Below are positions 4,868 through 13,608 of a stretch of 47,802 nt of DNA, piece by piece. The position numbers were made by a program, and so were the translations under genes. The stretch lies in IMG/VR virus record IMGVR_UViG_3300031834_000009, positions 1 through 47,802 of that record; one strand, 5' to 3'. The stretch is from a virus. Below the pieces are notes generated by a model that was not told the origin of the DNA, did no database searches, and saw nothing but the letters and a program-made list of their open reading frames with translations. Each line of letters begins with the position of its first letter. Position 1 is the first letter of the stretch.

Positions 4868-7705
4868 ATGGCTGAGTTTTCTAACGCCGCTGAACTATTG
4901 GAGCGTTACGGCGTAAAATTAACAGCTACCGCTAAGGATGGCGAGGTTCTTGCGCTCTGTCCCTTTCATACGGACACTAACCCATCCTGTGGCATTAACA
5001 TTGATAAACAGGTATTTAACTGTTTATCCTGCGGCGCACACGGCGATTTGGTTCAACTACTCGCAGGCCATTTGCATATTTCTCGTAATGCAATCCTGCG
5101 ATTGGTGGGTCTGCGATCGGATGAAACCGAGGAGGTGATGGACCCCACGCAAGTTGAGCAATGGCATCAGGCTCTTCTTGGCAATAAATCCATGTTGGAT
5201 GTTCTGTTACAGCGTAAGGGTATCACTAAAGCTACTTGCAAGGCTTATGGATTAGGCCTACGACAGAATCGGGTTACTATTCCAATTTATGATGGTGCGG
5301 GTGAAATTGTAAATGTTCGTTGTTGGTCCCCAACCAATTCCAAACAAAAGATGACCAATGTTAGTGGACACGGTCGTTGTCGGATTTATCCATGCTCTGC
5401 CCTTGAATCCGAAAAATTACTCTTGGTGGAGGGTGAGTTCAAGGCCTTACTTCTACATCAATTGGGTGTACACGAGGCCTTAAGTTTAACGGGAGGGTCC
5501 AAGACCTGGGATCCCGAATTAGGCCCGCTATTCGCGGGTAAGATAGTTTATATTATCTATGACATTGATAAGCCTGGCGTTACCGGGGCGCATTTAGCGG
5601 CACAAGGTTTAATTCGAGCGGGCGCCACGGCGCATATCATCGCCTTGCCCCTGGATATTAACGAATATCCTACGGGTGGAATTGATGAATATATCTTAAA
5701 AGTCGGCAAGACACCCGCCGACCTCAGCGTACTTTTACAAAATAGCGTACCCTTTCAACAGGCAGGTGCCGAAGATACGCCTGAAACTTTTCAGGATCCC
5801 CTAAAACTACATCTAGGGGAGGCTTCTCGCGCAGAACATAATGGTAGGCTGATTGAATGTAATGTCGTAGTCTCAGCCAAGGACACCGCGCCATACATCG
5901 TGCCTCGTGTGATTGAGGTCGTCTGTCCGCGGGACAAGGATATGTGTCTCTTTTGCCCTCGGGCTGGCGAAAAAGATTCTCAATTTACAATTCGTGAAAC
6001 TGATCCACGATTATTGGAATTGGTTGCTGTGCCTAGCACGCAGGTAAATATGGCGCTAAAACAAATTGGCCATATTCCAGCCAAGTGTTTTAGTTGTAAA
6101 TTAGCAGCGATAGAGTCCCAAAATGTTGAAGAATTGCGGCTCATCCCTCAATTAAAAATGACCATGAAGGCTGCGGATCACGTGGTGCGGCGCGCCTTCT
6201 TCGTAGGCTACGGTATTGAACCTAACACGGCATATACCATGACGGGGCGGGTGGTTAGTGAACCAAAATCCCAGTATGCTACACTCCTTATCATAGATGC
6301 CAAGCCGGCCGTGGATTCTCTCAGTACCTTCGTGTTAAAGGATCCGGAACGGCTAAAGATATTTCAGCCCGAAACCTGGACCACGGAAGGCTTAACCGTT
6401 AAACTTGATGACATTTATGCGGATCTGGAGAGTAATGTCACACAGATTTATCAGCGCCGTGATATGCACCTGTTTTATGATTTGGTGTATCACTCGCCCC
6501 TATACATGCCCTTTCAAGGCCGTATTGAAAAGGGTTGGGTTGAGGGCCTGGTCCTTGGGGATAGTGGGCAGGGCAAGAGCGAGGCCATCAAACGCTTGCA
6601 GGATCATTATCAGGTAGGCGAAAAGATTGATACCAAGGGTTCCAGCGTGGCGGGCCTATTGGGTGGCCTACAGGAAACGAATAAGCGCTGGTTTGTGACC
6701 TGGGGCATTATTCCGTTGAATGATCGGCGGTTGGTGGTCCTAGAAGAAGTTAAGGGGATGGATCCCTCGATCATCGCCAAACTTACCGATATGCGATCCT
6801 CCGGTATCGCAGAGATTAGCAAGATCGAAAAGACGCGGACCAATGCACGAACGCGACTTATCTGGATTAGTAACGCGCGAAGTGATCGTCAGATCATGGC
6901 GTACAACTTCGGGATTGAGGCCATCCGTGAACTGATTGGATCCTTAGAGGACATCCGGCGCTTTGATCTGGCGATTACCGTAGCCAGCGGTGAGGTACCG
7001 AAGAGTGTCCTCAATATGGCGCAGCGTGATCGTCCGCAACATAATCATATCTACAAGTCGGATGAATGCCGAGACCTAATTCTGTGGGCGTGGTCGAGGA
7101 CTGCTGAACAAATTAAGTTCTCGCAAGCCACGGTCGATGCTATTCTGGTCGGAGCGGGGACGCTGTCCGAGAAGTTTGTTTCTAGTATTCCATTAGTAGA
7201 GCCTGCGGATCAGCGGTTAAAGCTGGCACGGCTAGCTGCCGCCTTAGCGGCGCGCACCTTCTCAACCGAAGACTACGATCAGGTGCTCATATTGCCCTGC
7301 CATGTCGCGGCGGTCGTAGCATTCCTGGAGTCCCAGTATTCTAAAAAGTCTTTTGGCTATTTGGAATACTCGAAGCTACTTAAGGGCGATCAGGTACTCC
7401 AGGATGAAGAGGTGGTAATTGAGGCGCTGCGCGCCATGCCTTATGCAGCAGATGTGGCGCGGCAACTCTTAGAGGTGCAGGGTTTTACGATCTTTGACAT
7501 CATGGCGTGGACCGAGCTGGACCGGGATCAATCACAGACTGTGATTTCAGTATTGGCGCGCAAAAATGCCATCAAACGTGGACAAGGCTATTACATAAAA
7601 ACGCCCGCATTTATCGCGCTGTTGCGGCGCCTGGATATTAACAAAGAATTGTCGAACGAGTCCCTGGAAAATCTAGAAAAAGCACAGAGTGGAGTTGAAC
7701 TATGA
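4868..7705 (+). CDS. Primase-helicase: DnaG-type primase fused to an MCM-like AAA+ ATPase
   Basis: A 945-residue replication protein. A CHC2-type zinc finger uses C31, H34, C52 and C55. The Toprim primase core has VEGE at 187-190 and YDID at 231-234. A second cysteine cluster (C353, C360, C363, C407, C410) probably binds zinc. The AAA+ domain has Walker A GDSGQGKS 564-571, a Walker B-like LVVLEEV 622-628, sensor 1 ending ISN near 669 and an RRFD arginine-finger motif 697-700, an order and RFD motif reminiscent of MCM helicases. The C-terminal segment near 860-920 looks like a winged helix, also seen in MCMs. Ordinary phage primase-helicases carry a RecA-type DnaB ATPase, so this pairing is unusual. 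Confidence 0.85.
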   Translation: MAEFSNAAELLERYGVKLTATAKDGEVLALCPFHTDTNPSCGINIDKQVFNCLSCGAHGDLVQLLAGHLHISRNAILRLVGLRSDETEEVMDPTQVEQWHQALLGNKSMLDVLLQRKGITKATCKAYGLGLRQNRVTIPIYDGAGEIVNVRCWSPTNSKQKMTNVSGHGRCRIYPCSALESEKLLLVEGEFKALLLHQLGVHEALSLTGGSKTWDPELGPLFAGKIVYIIYDIDKPGVTGAHLAAQGLIRAGATAHIIALPLDINEYPTGGIDEYILKVGKTPADLSVLLQNSVPFQQAGAEDTPETFQDPLKLHLGEASRAEHNGRLIECNVVVSAKDTAPYIVPRVIEVVCPRDKDMCLFCPRAGEKDSQFTIRETDPRLLELVAVPSTQVNMALKQIGHIPAKCFSCKLAAIESQNVEELRLIPQLKMTMKAADHVVRRAFFVGYGIEPNTAYTMTGRVVSEPKSQYATLLIIDAKPAVDSLSTFVLKDPERLKIFQPETWTTEGLTVKLDDIYADLESNVTQIYQRRDMHLFYDLVYHSPLYMPFQGRIEKGWVEGLVLGDSGQGKSEAIKRLQDHYQVGEKIDTKGSSVAGLLGGLQETNKRWFVTWGIIPLNDRRLVVLEEVKGMDPSIIAKLTDMRSSGIAEISKIEKTRTNARTRLIWISNARSDRQIMAYNFGIEAIRELIGSLEDIRRFDLAITVASGEVPKSVLNMAQRDRPQHNHIYKSDECRDLILWAWSRTAEQIKFSQATVDAILVGAGTLSEKFVSSIPLVEPADQRLKLARLAAALAARTFSTEDYDQVLILPCHVAAVVAFLESQYSKKSFGYLEYSKLLKGDQVLQDEEVVIEALRAMPYAADVARQLLEVQGFTIFDIMAWTELDRDQSQTVISVLARKNAIKRGQGYYIKTPAFIALLRRLDINKELSNESLENLEKAQSGVEL

Positions 7706-7890
7706 TCCATCCAACATGTTCTAAGTGCGGCGCGGTGTTTATAGGGATAGAGGAGTCCGTTGCGGTTAAGACTCTACAGGATATAAGACAAGCCCTCGAG
7801 GCTTGGTCGCGTAAGCCCGGTGAAATTACCTTAAATAATGCGATGGATACTCTGCGCGAAATAGCGGCCGCTGTTCGAGCGGCATCTTAG
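7702..7890 (+). CDS. Small protein with CxxC knuckle (62 aa)
   Basis: Its start overlaps the primase-helicase stop as ATGA, implying translational coupling. The N-terminus has one CSKCG pair, and the remainder is helical and amphipathic (LQDIRQALEAW, AMDTLREIAAAVRAA). With one cysteine pair it could bind zinc only as a dimer or with a partner. Function unknown. Confidence 0.6.
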   Translation: MIHPTCSKCGAVFIGIEESVAVKTLQDIRQALEAWSRKPGEITLNNAMDTLREIAAAVRAAS

Positions 7891-7901
7891 GAGATCGTAA
7901 A

Positions 7902-8342
7902 GTGAAAGTCTATCTTGCTGGCCCATTCTTTACGCAAGGACAGGGTCTCGTTATCCGAAGGCTCGAGGCGATTCTTGCGGATCTTAAGATCGAATGTTTC
8001 TCGCCTAGCCGCGATCAGCCGCAATTTAGGCACGACGCCGCGCCTGAAGAAAAATGCCGACTATCGCGCGAGATTTATGCGGGTAATCTCCAAGCGATCC
8101 GAAATGGCGCTCTCATGTTGGCCTGCATCGACGATTTCGATCCGGGTACCATTTGGGAAATGGGCTATGCGCGAGGGTTATCCGCAGCCTATCGGATCAT
8201 CGCCTTTACCACCCAACATCACGGGCTCAATCTCATGCTGGCGGAATCCTGCGATGGATTTTTGAGTGGCTACGGCCAAATAGAGCAATACTTCAGGGGT
8301 AATCTAGGAATAGCACAAGCTTGGCGAGGAGCGCTGATATGA
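7902..8342 (+). CDS. Nucleoside 2-deoxyribosyltransferase-like enzyme
   Basis: A 146-residue protein starting at GTG after TAGGAGATCGTAA. It opens with the family signature YLAGPFF (residues 4-10) and carries DPGTIWEMGYARG at about 80-92, where E86 matches the nucleophilic glutamate that attacks C1' of the deoxyribose. These enzymes swap or hydrolyse the base of deoxynucleosides or deoxynucleotides. The next gene overlaps by ATGA. In this cluster it could salvage bases, remove a nucleotide from the host pool, or help install an unusual one. Confidence 0.85.
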   Translation: MKVYLAGPFFTQGQGLVIRRLEAILADLKIECFSPSRDQPQFRHDAAPEEKCRLSREIYAGNLQAIRNGALMLACIDDFDPGTIWEMGYARGLSAAYRIIAFTTQHHGLNLMLAESCDGFLSGYGQIEQYFRGNLGIAQAWRGALI

Positions 8343-8686
8343 AGGATCAATTTGAGGATATGTTCGCGCGGCAGGAAGCTTTTTGGCGCGCTGATAGTCC
8401 ACGTTATGCGGTGCAGGATCCTATCCAGGTACATAACACTCTGTGCCTCGCCATCATCCGAGAGGTAACTGAGGTACTGGATTGCAAGAGTTGGAAATTG
8501 CATCGTAATAAATTAGAAAAATCGCGCGAGGCGCTGCTGGAAGAATTGATTGATGTTTATAAGTACTGGCTTTGTCTCGTGGTCCACCACGGATTCGCTA
8601 GATGTGAAGTCATTGGCATGTTTCATCATAAATCCGACATTGTTGAAAATCGTGCTAATAAGGAGATTACCAATGCCTCGCGTTGA
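8339..8686 (+). CDS. MazG/dimeric-dUTPase-like all-alpha NTP pyrophosphatase
   Basis: A 115-residue helical protein with two metal-binding acidic pairs, E42-xx-E45 and E69-xx-D72 (REVTEVLD and LLEELIDVYKYW), the hallmark of the all-alpha NTP pyrophosphatase superfamily including dimeric dUTPases and MazG. The start overlaps the previous stop as ATGA. An upstream in-frame TTG at 8321 is less likely. It would hydrolyse a (d)NTP to the monophosphate; dUTP to dUMP would feed the ThyX encoded next. The substrate is inferred from context. Confidence 0.75.
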   Translation: MKDQFEDMFARQEAFWRADSPRYAVQDPIQVHNTLCLAIIREVTEVLDCKSWKLHRNKLEKSREALLEELIDVYKYWLCLVVHHGFARCEVIGMFHHKSDIVENRANKEITNASR

Positions 8687-9587
8687 ATCCAATCAGCTAC
8701 ATCAAGTGTTTACCAATCCTATGCAGTCTTTTCCGGGCGAGTTGCCTCGCACCACTTTTAGGAATATGGAAGATTCGATTCAGGTAAAACTGATGAGTTC
8801 TTTCTACCCAAGTCAAGCCATGAACGAGATGGTACAGGCTACGCACGCGGCTTTTGTACCGAAGCCCGGATCGCTCGATCCCCGCACGCGCGCCACTATC
8901 GAGGGTCGGGGCATGTGGATGCTTCAGGAGATTCCACAATATGTATTTAAGATTACAGGTGTATCTCGCATCTTCACGCATCAATTGGTGCGCCAACGCA
9001 TTGGGGTTACCTTCATGCAGCAGTGTACAGGTGATACGGACTTTCGACATGCAGACATCATTGTGCCCGGATGTATTGCCAATGATCTGGATCAGTATGA
9101 AGCCTTTGAGACTTGTTGCCTGGAAGCTAAGATGGCTTATGTATTGTTACTCGATACCGGTATTCCTGTACAATCCGCACGTTATCTGCTGCCCATGGGC
9201 ATCAGTACTTACATTTACATGCAGGCTTCCCTGGCTGCCGTCCTGGCGCTTTATCGAAAGCGCTGTTGTATGATGAGTCAAACCTGGGAAATGGTACTTT
9301 TTGCAAGGCGCCTGAAAGCGGAAATACTAACCTTCCACCCAACCATGGCACAGATGTTTGAGGAGCCCTGCGCCACCGGCAAGTGCTGGTTTCATGGTGC
9401 CAAGAATGAGGGCATCTGGACACCACTCTGGCAGCCGGATGCGCTCCATGATACGTACCCTTGGGTTACAACTGACCTTATTTATTCAGGCACCAATGAG
9501 GAAATCTCATCGCCCCGCCCAACAGCAATCCGATTACCTCGTACCTATGAGGGCCGCCAGTTACAGGCGCAGGATGTGCAACTATGA
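8673..9587 (+). CDS. thyX: ThyX-like flavin-dependent thymidylate synthase with divergent signature
   Basis: The ATG at 8673 follows AAGGAGATTACC and gives 304 residues. The ThyX context SRIFTHQLVR is clear at residues 98-107, and the C-terminal half shows family features (SARYLLPMG, RKRCCMMSQTWEMVLFARRL). The classical RHRxxSxNxxSxR motif reads R107-Q-R, with V112, F114, Q117 and T119 at the S, N, S and R positions. Most signature side chains are therefore replaced. ThyX normally makes dTMP from dUMP with FAD and methylenetetrahydrofolate. The changes could mean altered chemistry, such as hydroxymethylation, or another substrate. Confidence 0.75.
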   Translation: MPRVESNQLHQVFTNPMQSFPGELPRTTFRNMEDSIQVKLMSSFYPSQAMNEMVQATHAAFVPKPGSLDPRTRATIEGRGMWMLQEIPQYVFKITGVSRIFTHQLVRQRIGVTFMQQCTGDTDFRHADIIVPGCIANDLDQYEAFETCCLEAKMAYVLLLDTGIPVQSARYLLPMGISTYIYMQASLAAVLALYRKRCCMMSQTWEMVLFARRLKAEILTFHPTMAQMFEEPCATGKCWFHGAKNEGIWTPLWQPDALHDTYPWVTTDLIYSGTNEEISSPRPTAIRLPRTYEGRQLQAQDVQL

Positions 9588-10156
9588 ACAAGAAATTATT
9601 TGGCATGTACTTAACTCATCTAAGTCCTTTCTTAAACTCGGTGTTTCAGGCAGGCATCCACGGAGATGTAATTGAATTCGGAGTTTATCAAGGCGAGACC
9701 CTTTTATCAATGGCTAAGGCGTGCCTAATATGGAATACCTGTTGCCACGGGGTGGATTCTTTCCAGGGCTTGGCAGAGCCGGGACCCCAGGATTGGCCTG
9801 GCCTGGATAAGGGCCATTACGATGTGGGTGGTCCGGATATCTTGCGGACTATGATCGAAGCTCTAGGTCTAAATAATACCTACCTACACGTGGGTTTTGT
9901 ACCCGCTATTCTCCATGAATTAACCGGGTATCAATTCTGTTTTGCACACGTCGATTTGGATCATTACCAACCAACCTTGGATACTTTATTTTTCCTTCTA
10001 CCGCGCATATCCTCTGGCGGTATAATTATGGTCCATGATTATATCCCGAACCGAGAAGGTGGCGCGGCGGAGGCTTGTCGAGAGTTTTGCCAAGCGGAAC
10101 AAATAAACATTGAGTACTATGAGCCTACCAATCATGCAATCCTGAGGATTTTTTAA
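9584..10156 (+). CDS. TylF-like SAM-dependent methyltransferase
   Basis: A 190-residue Rossmann methyltransferase. VIEFGVYQGET near residues 29-39 is the SAM-binding loop, followed by GVDSFQGLAEP and the metal-binding-type HVDLDHYQPT...GGIIMVHDY segment that typifies TylF/macrocin O-methyltransferase relatives. These act on sugars or small molecules in secondary metabolism and surface polysaccharides. It overlaps the ThyX-like gene by ATGA and the kinase fusion gene by TAATG, so its substrate may be a nucleotide or modified base rather than a macrolide; that is inference. Confidence 0.8.
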   Translation: MNKKLFGMYLTHLSPFLNSVFQAGIHGDVIEFGVYQGETLLSMAKACLIWNTCCHGVDSFQGLAEPGPQDWPGLDKGHYDVGGPDILRTMIEALGLNNTYLHVGFVPAILHELTGYQFCFAHVDLDHYQPTLDTLFFLLPRISSGGIIMVHDYIPNREGGAAEACREFCQAEQINIEYYEPTNHAILRIF

Positions 10157-11043
10157 TGGCTATTTATATTGAGGGCGGCGATTTAGCGGGTAAGACGACT
10201 CTGGGCAAGAAATTAGCCAAACGATTGGGCATACCCTTTTTGCGCCCGCGGAATCGTGGACCTAATATGTCGAGGCTATTATTAGCCCTTGCACGACATC
10301 GATGTGCGGTCGTGGATCGTTGGTGGCCCAGTGAATGGGTTTATCGGACAGCCGAGGGACAAGTTCCTAATCTCAATCTTCCAGAATTATGGTCCATGAA
10401 TCTTCTAGCTGAACGAACAGGGGCGGTCTATGTTCAACTAGAACCGGATGAAGCAAAAATCATGTTGCGATATGCCGAGCGGCCTGAGGATCTTCCGCTG
10501 GCCGAGATATTGGTTATTCATGGTCATTATCAATTACAAAATCCCTCCTGGTGGGATTATTTACCGGCCACGCGCCTGGTGAATCCAAAAATTCCAACCA
10601 TTATTCAAACCTATGAGGCGCGCCTCGCACGGGCGCAGGCCTATCCGGGTTTTGGTATCGGTAGTCTAACCCCGGATGTCCTATTTGTAGGAGAACAACT
10701 TAACCCCTGGGCGCGCTTATCGGATGCCTTGCCCTTCTTTTCTACCCAGAATAAAGGTGCCTGTAAGAGTTTATACGCTATCTTGCACGGCGCTGGACTA
10801 CGACCGTCCCAGGTGCATTTACATAATGCTTACACCCAACGGGGCGGACCTTTATTGACCGCGGCGATGGTGGCCCATCTTAAACCGCGCCGAATTATCG
10901 CCATGGGCAATGCGGCAGAGGCGCATCTACGGGTATTGGATGTGCCATATCAAGGACATATTCCGCATCCCGCGTGGATTACACGTTTTGATATAGGGAA
11001 TCTGGATCGTTGGATAACTATAGTGAAGGAGTTAATTGCATGA
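10156..11043 (+). CDS. Fusion of a thymidylate-kinase-like domain and a uracil-DNA-glycosylase-like domain
   Basis: A 295-residue protein. Residues 1-165 look like a small dNMP kinase: P-loop GGDLAGKTT 7-15, the VVDRWWPSE segment and a YAERPEDLP region in the LID position. Residues about 173-290 follow the uracil-DNA glycosylase superfamily order: VGEQLNP 178-184, N214 in HLHNAY, IIAMGNAAEAHL 247-258, and H268 then HPAW 271-274. The catalytic water-activating Asp/Glu of classical UDGs is not obvious. Joining a nucleotide kinase to a base-recognising glycosylase fold suggests handling of a non-standard pyrimidine, or removal of uracil. Confidence 0.7.
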   Translation: MAIYIEGGDLAGKTTLGKKLAKRLGIPFLRPRNRGPNMSRLLLALARHRCAVVDRWWPSEWVYRTAEGQVPNLNLPELWSMNLLAERTGAVYVQLEPDEAKIMLRYAERPEDLPLAEILVIHGHYQLQNPSWWDYLPATRLVNPKIPTIIQTYEARLARAQAYPGFGIGSLTPDVLFVGEQLNPWARLSDALPFFSTQNKGACKSLYAILHGAGLRPSQVHLHNAYTQRGGPLLTAAMVAHLKPRRIIAMGNAAEAHLRVLDVPYQGHIPHPAWITRFDIGNLDRWITIVKELIA

Positions 11044-11225
11044 AAACTGAATTAGGTGAATTACAAGACAGACTTGGTGGTCGCATAATTTTGGTTAAGG
11101 GCGAAAAGGGCCCTTGTGCTAAGTGTCCTGTGAAACAGCGTGGTGGGGTGGGCTTCATTTGTAAGGCACGCTTTCCCGCATTTGATTACCCCTGCCGCGG
11201 TAGGTTCGGTAAATATACCCTATGA
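11040..11225 (+). CDS. Small cysteine-containing protein (61 aa)
   Basis: The ATG overlaps the preceding TGA (ATGA) and the stop overlaps the polymerase start (ATGA), so it is locked into the operon. The product has CAKC followed by two more cysteines (FICKARF, YPCRGRF), a four-cysteine set that could bind one zinc. It is basic. Function unknown; an accessory of the neighbouring polymerase is a possibility. Confidence 0.65.
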   Translation: MKTELGELQDRLGGRIILVKGEKGPCAKCPVKQRGGVGFICKARFPAFDYPCRGRFGKYTL

Positions 11226-13234
11226 TTGTTCAGGACCTCAATGATCTGCCTCGCTTCGACGACCACGCTGTGGTCATTTGTGATGTTGAAACTACATCCT
11301 GGGATGATGCTGTACCTGCATTGAATCCGTTTCAAGGGCACCGAATTGCAGGTTTCGGATTAAGTACCGAGGATGGTTCCAGGACTTGGTATTTACCTGT
11401 ACGACATCACGGCGAGGAAAATCCGTTATTTGCGGATCAAAACTTGCCCTTACAGGCTGTTCAACACTACCTTCGGGACGTATTTGCTTGTCCTACACGA
11501 ACTTACGCGAATCATAATGCCAAGTTTGATGCGCGCTTCATGCATTTCGACGGGATTAAATTCCTAGGTGGTTTTCAAGATGTAATTGTGTTGGCGCGCC
11601 TTGTTTATGGGAGTCGGGATCGTCGTTTTGGAGGTACTGGGTATAGTTTGGAGGCCCTAGCCGCCGATTATTTAAATGTGCATAAGGATGCTCGTGTAAA
11701 AACCTACATTAAAGCCTTGAATACTAAGGATTGGGGCCGCGTACCAATTCGCCTCATGGGTGATTATGCGGAACAGGATGCGCGATTAACGGCTCGATTG
11801 CGTCTGCATCTACTTAAACACCTACCGGCGCCTAGTATAACAATCTGGGCCATCGAGCAACGAGTCTCCAAATTATTATTAGACAGTGAGATTTTCGGAA
11901 TTCCCCTTAATGTTGCGCGCTTAAAAAAGGATTATGTAATCCTTTTGGAACGTTTAATATATCTACTAAATGAGATAAAAGCGATTGCGGGTTATGAGGT
12001 AAATGTTGCCTCCTCCGACGAATTGGATGCCTTCCTGCAGGGTACCCTAGGTATTACGCCTACCGCATGGACCGACGATGGAAAACCTTCTTGGGCTATG
12101 ATGAGTTTAGAATCCCTCATCGTGCCGCCGGGCCTCCCGCCTAATTTAGGCCGCATGCTTAGTGAGGCCTCTCGGATTTCGCATATCACCAGTACATATT
12201 GTCAAGGGTGGCTCAACGCCCTAGGTACTGATGGCAGACTACATCCTGATTTTAGGCAATGGGGAACGGGCACGGGCCGACTCTCCTCAAGCGGGCCTAA
12301 TGCACAAAACTTCGATGACCTAGCCGAAGCCTGGATTGAGGAGGCCGATGGTCGTTGCTTGGTTTACTACGACTTATCGCAGGCCGAATACCGTGTATTT
12401 GGTCATTATACGAGCGCGCCTGTAATAATGGCGGCGTATAAGAAGAACATTGATACCGATTTCCATCAGTGGCTAGCAAACAAGTTAGGTGTGTCGAGAC
12501 AATTCGCAAAGACCATGAACTTCGCTCTTATTTATGGCATGGGCAAGAAAAAATTGATTGCCGCGCTGTCCGCCCTCCTAGCCATGTCCCTTCGGCAGGG
12601 CGATGATCGACTAGCGGTTAAATTGCACTCGATGCTTGAGGGTGGTATTGCGATGCAACGAGGCGCCGCAATGTTCGCCTCAAACGAAATGGCAGCCGCG
12701 GCAGAACTGATCTATAATATGTACCATCGCACAGTGCCTGAGATCCGGCAATTCCAACGACGCGTGGGTAACCTATGCCGAGCCCGCGGTTGGCTTAAAA
12801 ATTATTACGGGCGGGTGTATCGAATTGACGCTGCCCGATCCTATGTCGGGGTAAACTACGTGGTACAGGGCACCGTGGGTGATTATATGAAGGACCGTAG
12901 TACCGTGGTCCGAGAGTCCTGTCCCGACCTGGATTGTCACATGATCAATGAGGTACATGATGCCTCGATCTGGTCGGTGGCGCGTCCGCAGGTGGGCGAG
13001 TTCTGTCGGCGCAGTCATGTTATATTTGAAACCTCGCCATTTCGTATCCCTATGCGTGCGGACTGTAAGGTTTCTGCCGCCACCTGGAGCCAGATGGAGT
13101 CCTTGAATCGTGGCGCCACCGATGCTGAAGTTGAGACAGCTCTGGTTAAAAGTTTAAGCAATCCGGTTATGACGTGGAGTGATCGCGAATCCCGTAAACA
13201 GAAAGGTACTTCGAAGAAAGGACATGGTGTATGA
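11222..13234 (+). CDS. polA: Family A DNA polymerase with 3'-5' exonuclease
   Basis: A 670-residue replicative polymerase. The exonuclease domain has motif I D21-x-E23 (CDVETT), motif II in NHNAKFDARF and motif III GDYAEQDA. Polymerase motif A is YYDLSQAEYR with D384, and motif B is K430-TMNFALIY-G with F434 and Y438. Motif C reads H579-D580-A581, where most family members have HDE. F434 corresponds to E. coli Phe762, a residue linked to virulent phage lifestyles. There is no N-terminal 5' nuclease. It overlaps both neighbours by ATGA. Confidence 0.95.
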   Translation: MIVQDLNDLPRFDDHAVVICDVETTSWDDAVPALNPFQGHRIAGFGLSTEDGSRTWYLPVRHHGEENPLFADQNLPLQAVQHYLRDVFACPTRTYANHNAKFDARFMHFDGIKFLGGFQDVIVLARLVYGSRDRRFGGTGYSLEALAADYLNVHKDARVKTYIKALNTKDWGRVPIRLMGDYAEQDARLTARLRLHLLKHLPAPSITIWAIEQRVSKLLLDSEIFGIPLNVARLKKDYVILLERLIYLLNEIKAIAGYEVNVASSDELDAFLQGTLGITPTAWTDDGKPSWAMMSLESLIVPPGLPPNLGRMLSEASRISHITSTYCQGWLNALGTDGRLHPDFRQWGTGTGRLSSSGPNAQNFDDLAEAWIEEADGRCLVYYDLSQAEYRVFGHYTSAPVIMAAYKKNIDTDFHQWLANKLGVSRQFAKTMNFALIYGMGKKKLIAALSALLAMSLRQGDDRLAVKLHSMLEGGIAMQRGAAMFASNEMAAAAELIYNMYHRTVPEIRQFQRRVGNLCRARGWLKNYYGRVYRIDAARSYVGVNYVVQGTVGDYMKDRSTVVRESCPDLDCHMINEVHDASIWSVARPQVGEFCRRSHVIFETSPFRIPMRADCKVSAATWSQMESLNRGATDAEVETALVKSLSNPVMTWSDRESRKQKGTSKKGHGV

Positions 13235-13608
13235 GTTATATTCTTTTAGCGGCCCTCCTAGCGCCACCCTCCTACACGGTCGTAGCCTCGCGAGAAGGTT
13301 TAATCGGTCATCGCACCGCCTCGGGCCTAATAATTAAACCCGACTCTGTTTTTGTAGCCTTGCCTTCGCGCAGCGCCCTTCGCCGAATTGTCGTGGTGGA
13401 GTATCAAGGACGGCGTGTAGAAGCTCCTGTATTGGATGTAGGCCCTCATTATACGCGGGATCCCTATTGGCGCCTGGATAGGCGGCCTCGGGCTGAACGT
13501 AATCCTCACTGTAATCATGCAGCCATTGATCTATCGGATGCACTCTGGGACCAATTAGGTATTCCTCGGGTTCTCGGTTTGGTTCGGGTCACATGGAGGT
13601 TTAAATAA
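13231..13608 (+). CDS. RlpA-like double-psi beta-barrel protein
   Basis: A 125-residue protein. A short hydrophobic N-terminus (YILLAALLAPP) could be a weak signal sequence. The rest follows the RlpA-like double-psi beta-barrel pattern: GHRTASG near 26-32, VALPSR, a conserved V-D-V-GP segment, a YWRLDRRP loop and AAIDLSDALWDQLG. In bacteria such domains bind or cleave peptidoglycan. The site between polymerase and HD-hydrolase genes is odd for a lysis enzyme. It could be an endolysin component or a re-used barrel acting on another substrate. Confidence 0.65.
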   Translation: MSYILLAALLAPPSYTVVASREGLIGHRTASGLIIKPDSVFVALPSRSALRRIVVVEYQGRRVEAPVLDVGPHYTRDPYWRLDRRPRAERNPHCNHAAIDLSDALWDQLGIPRVLGLVRVTWRFK

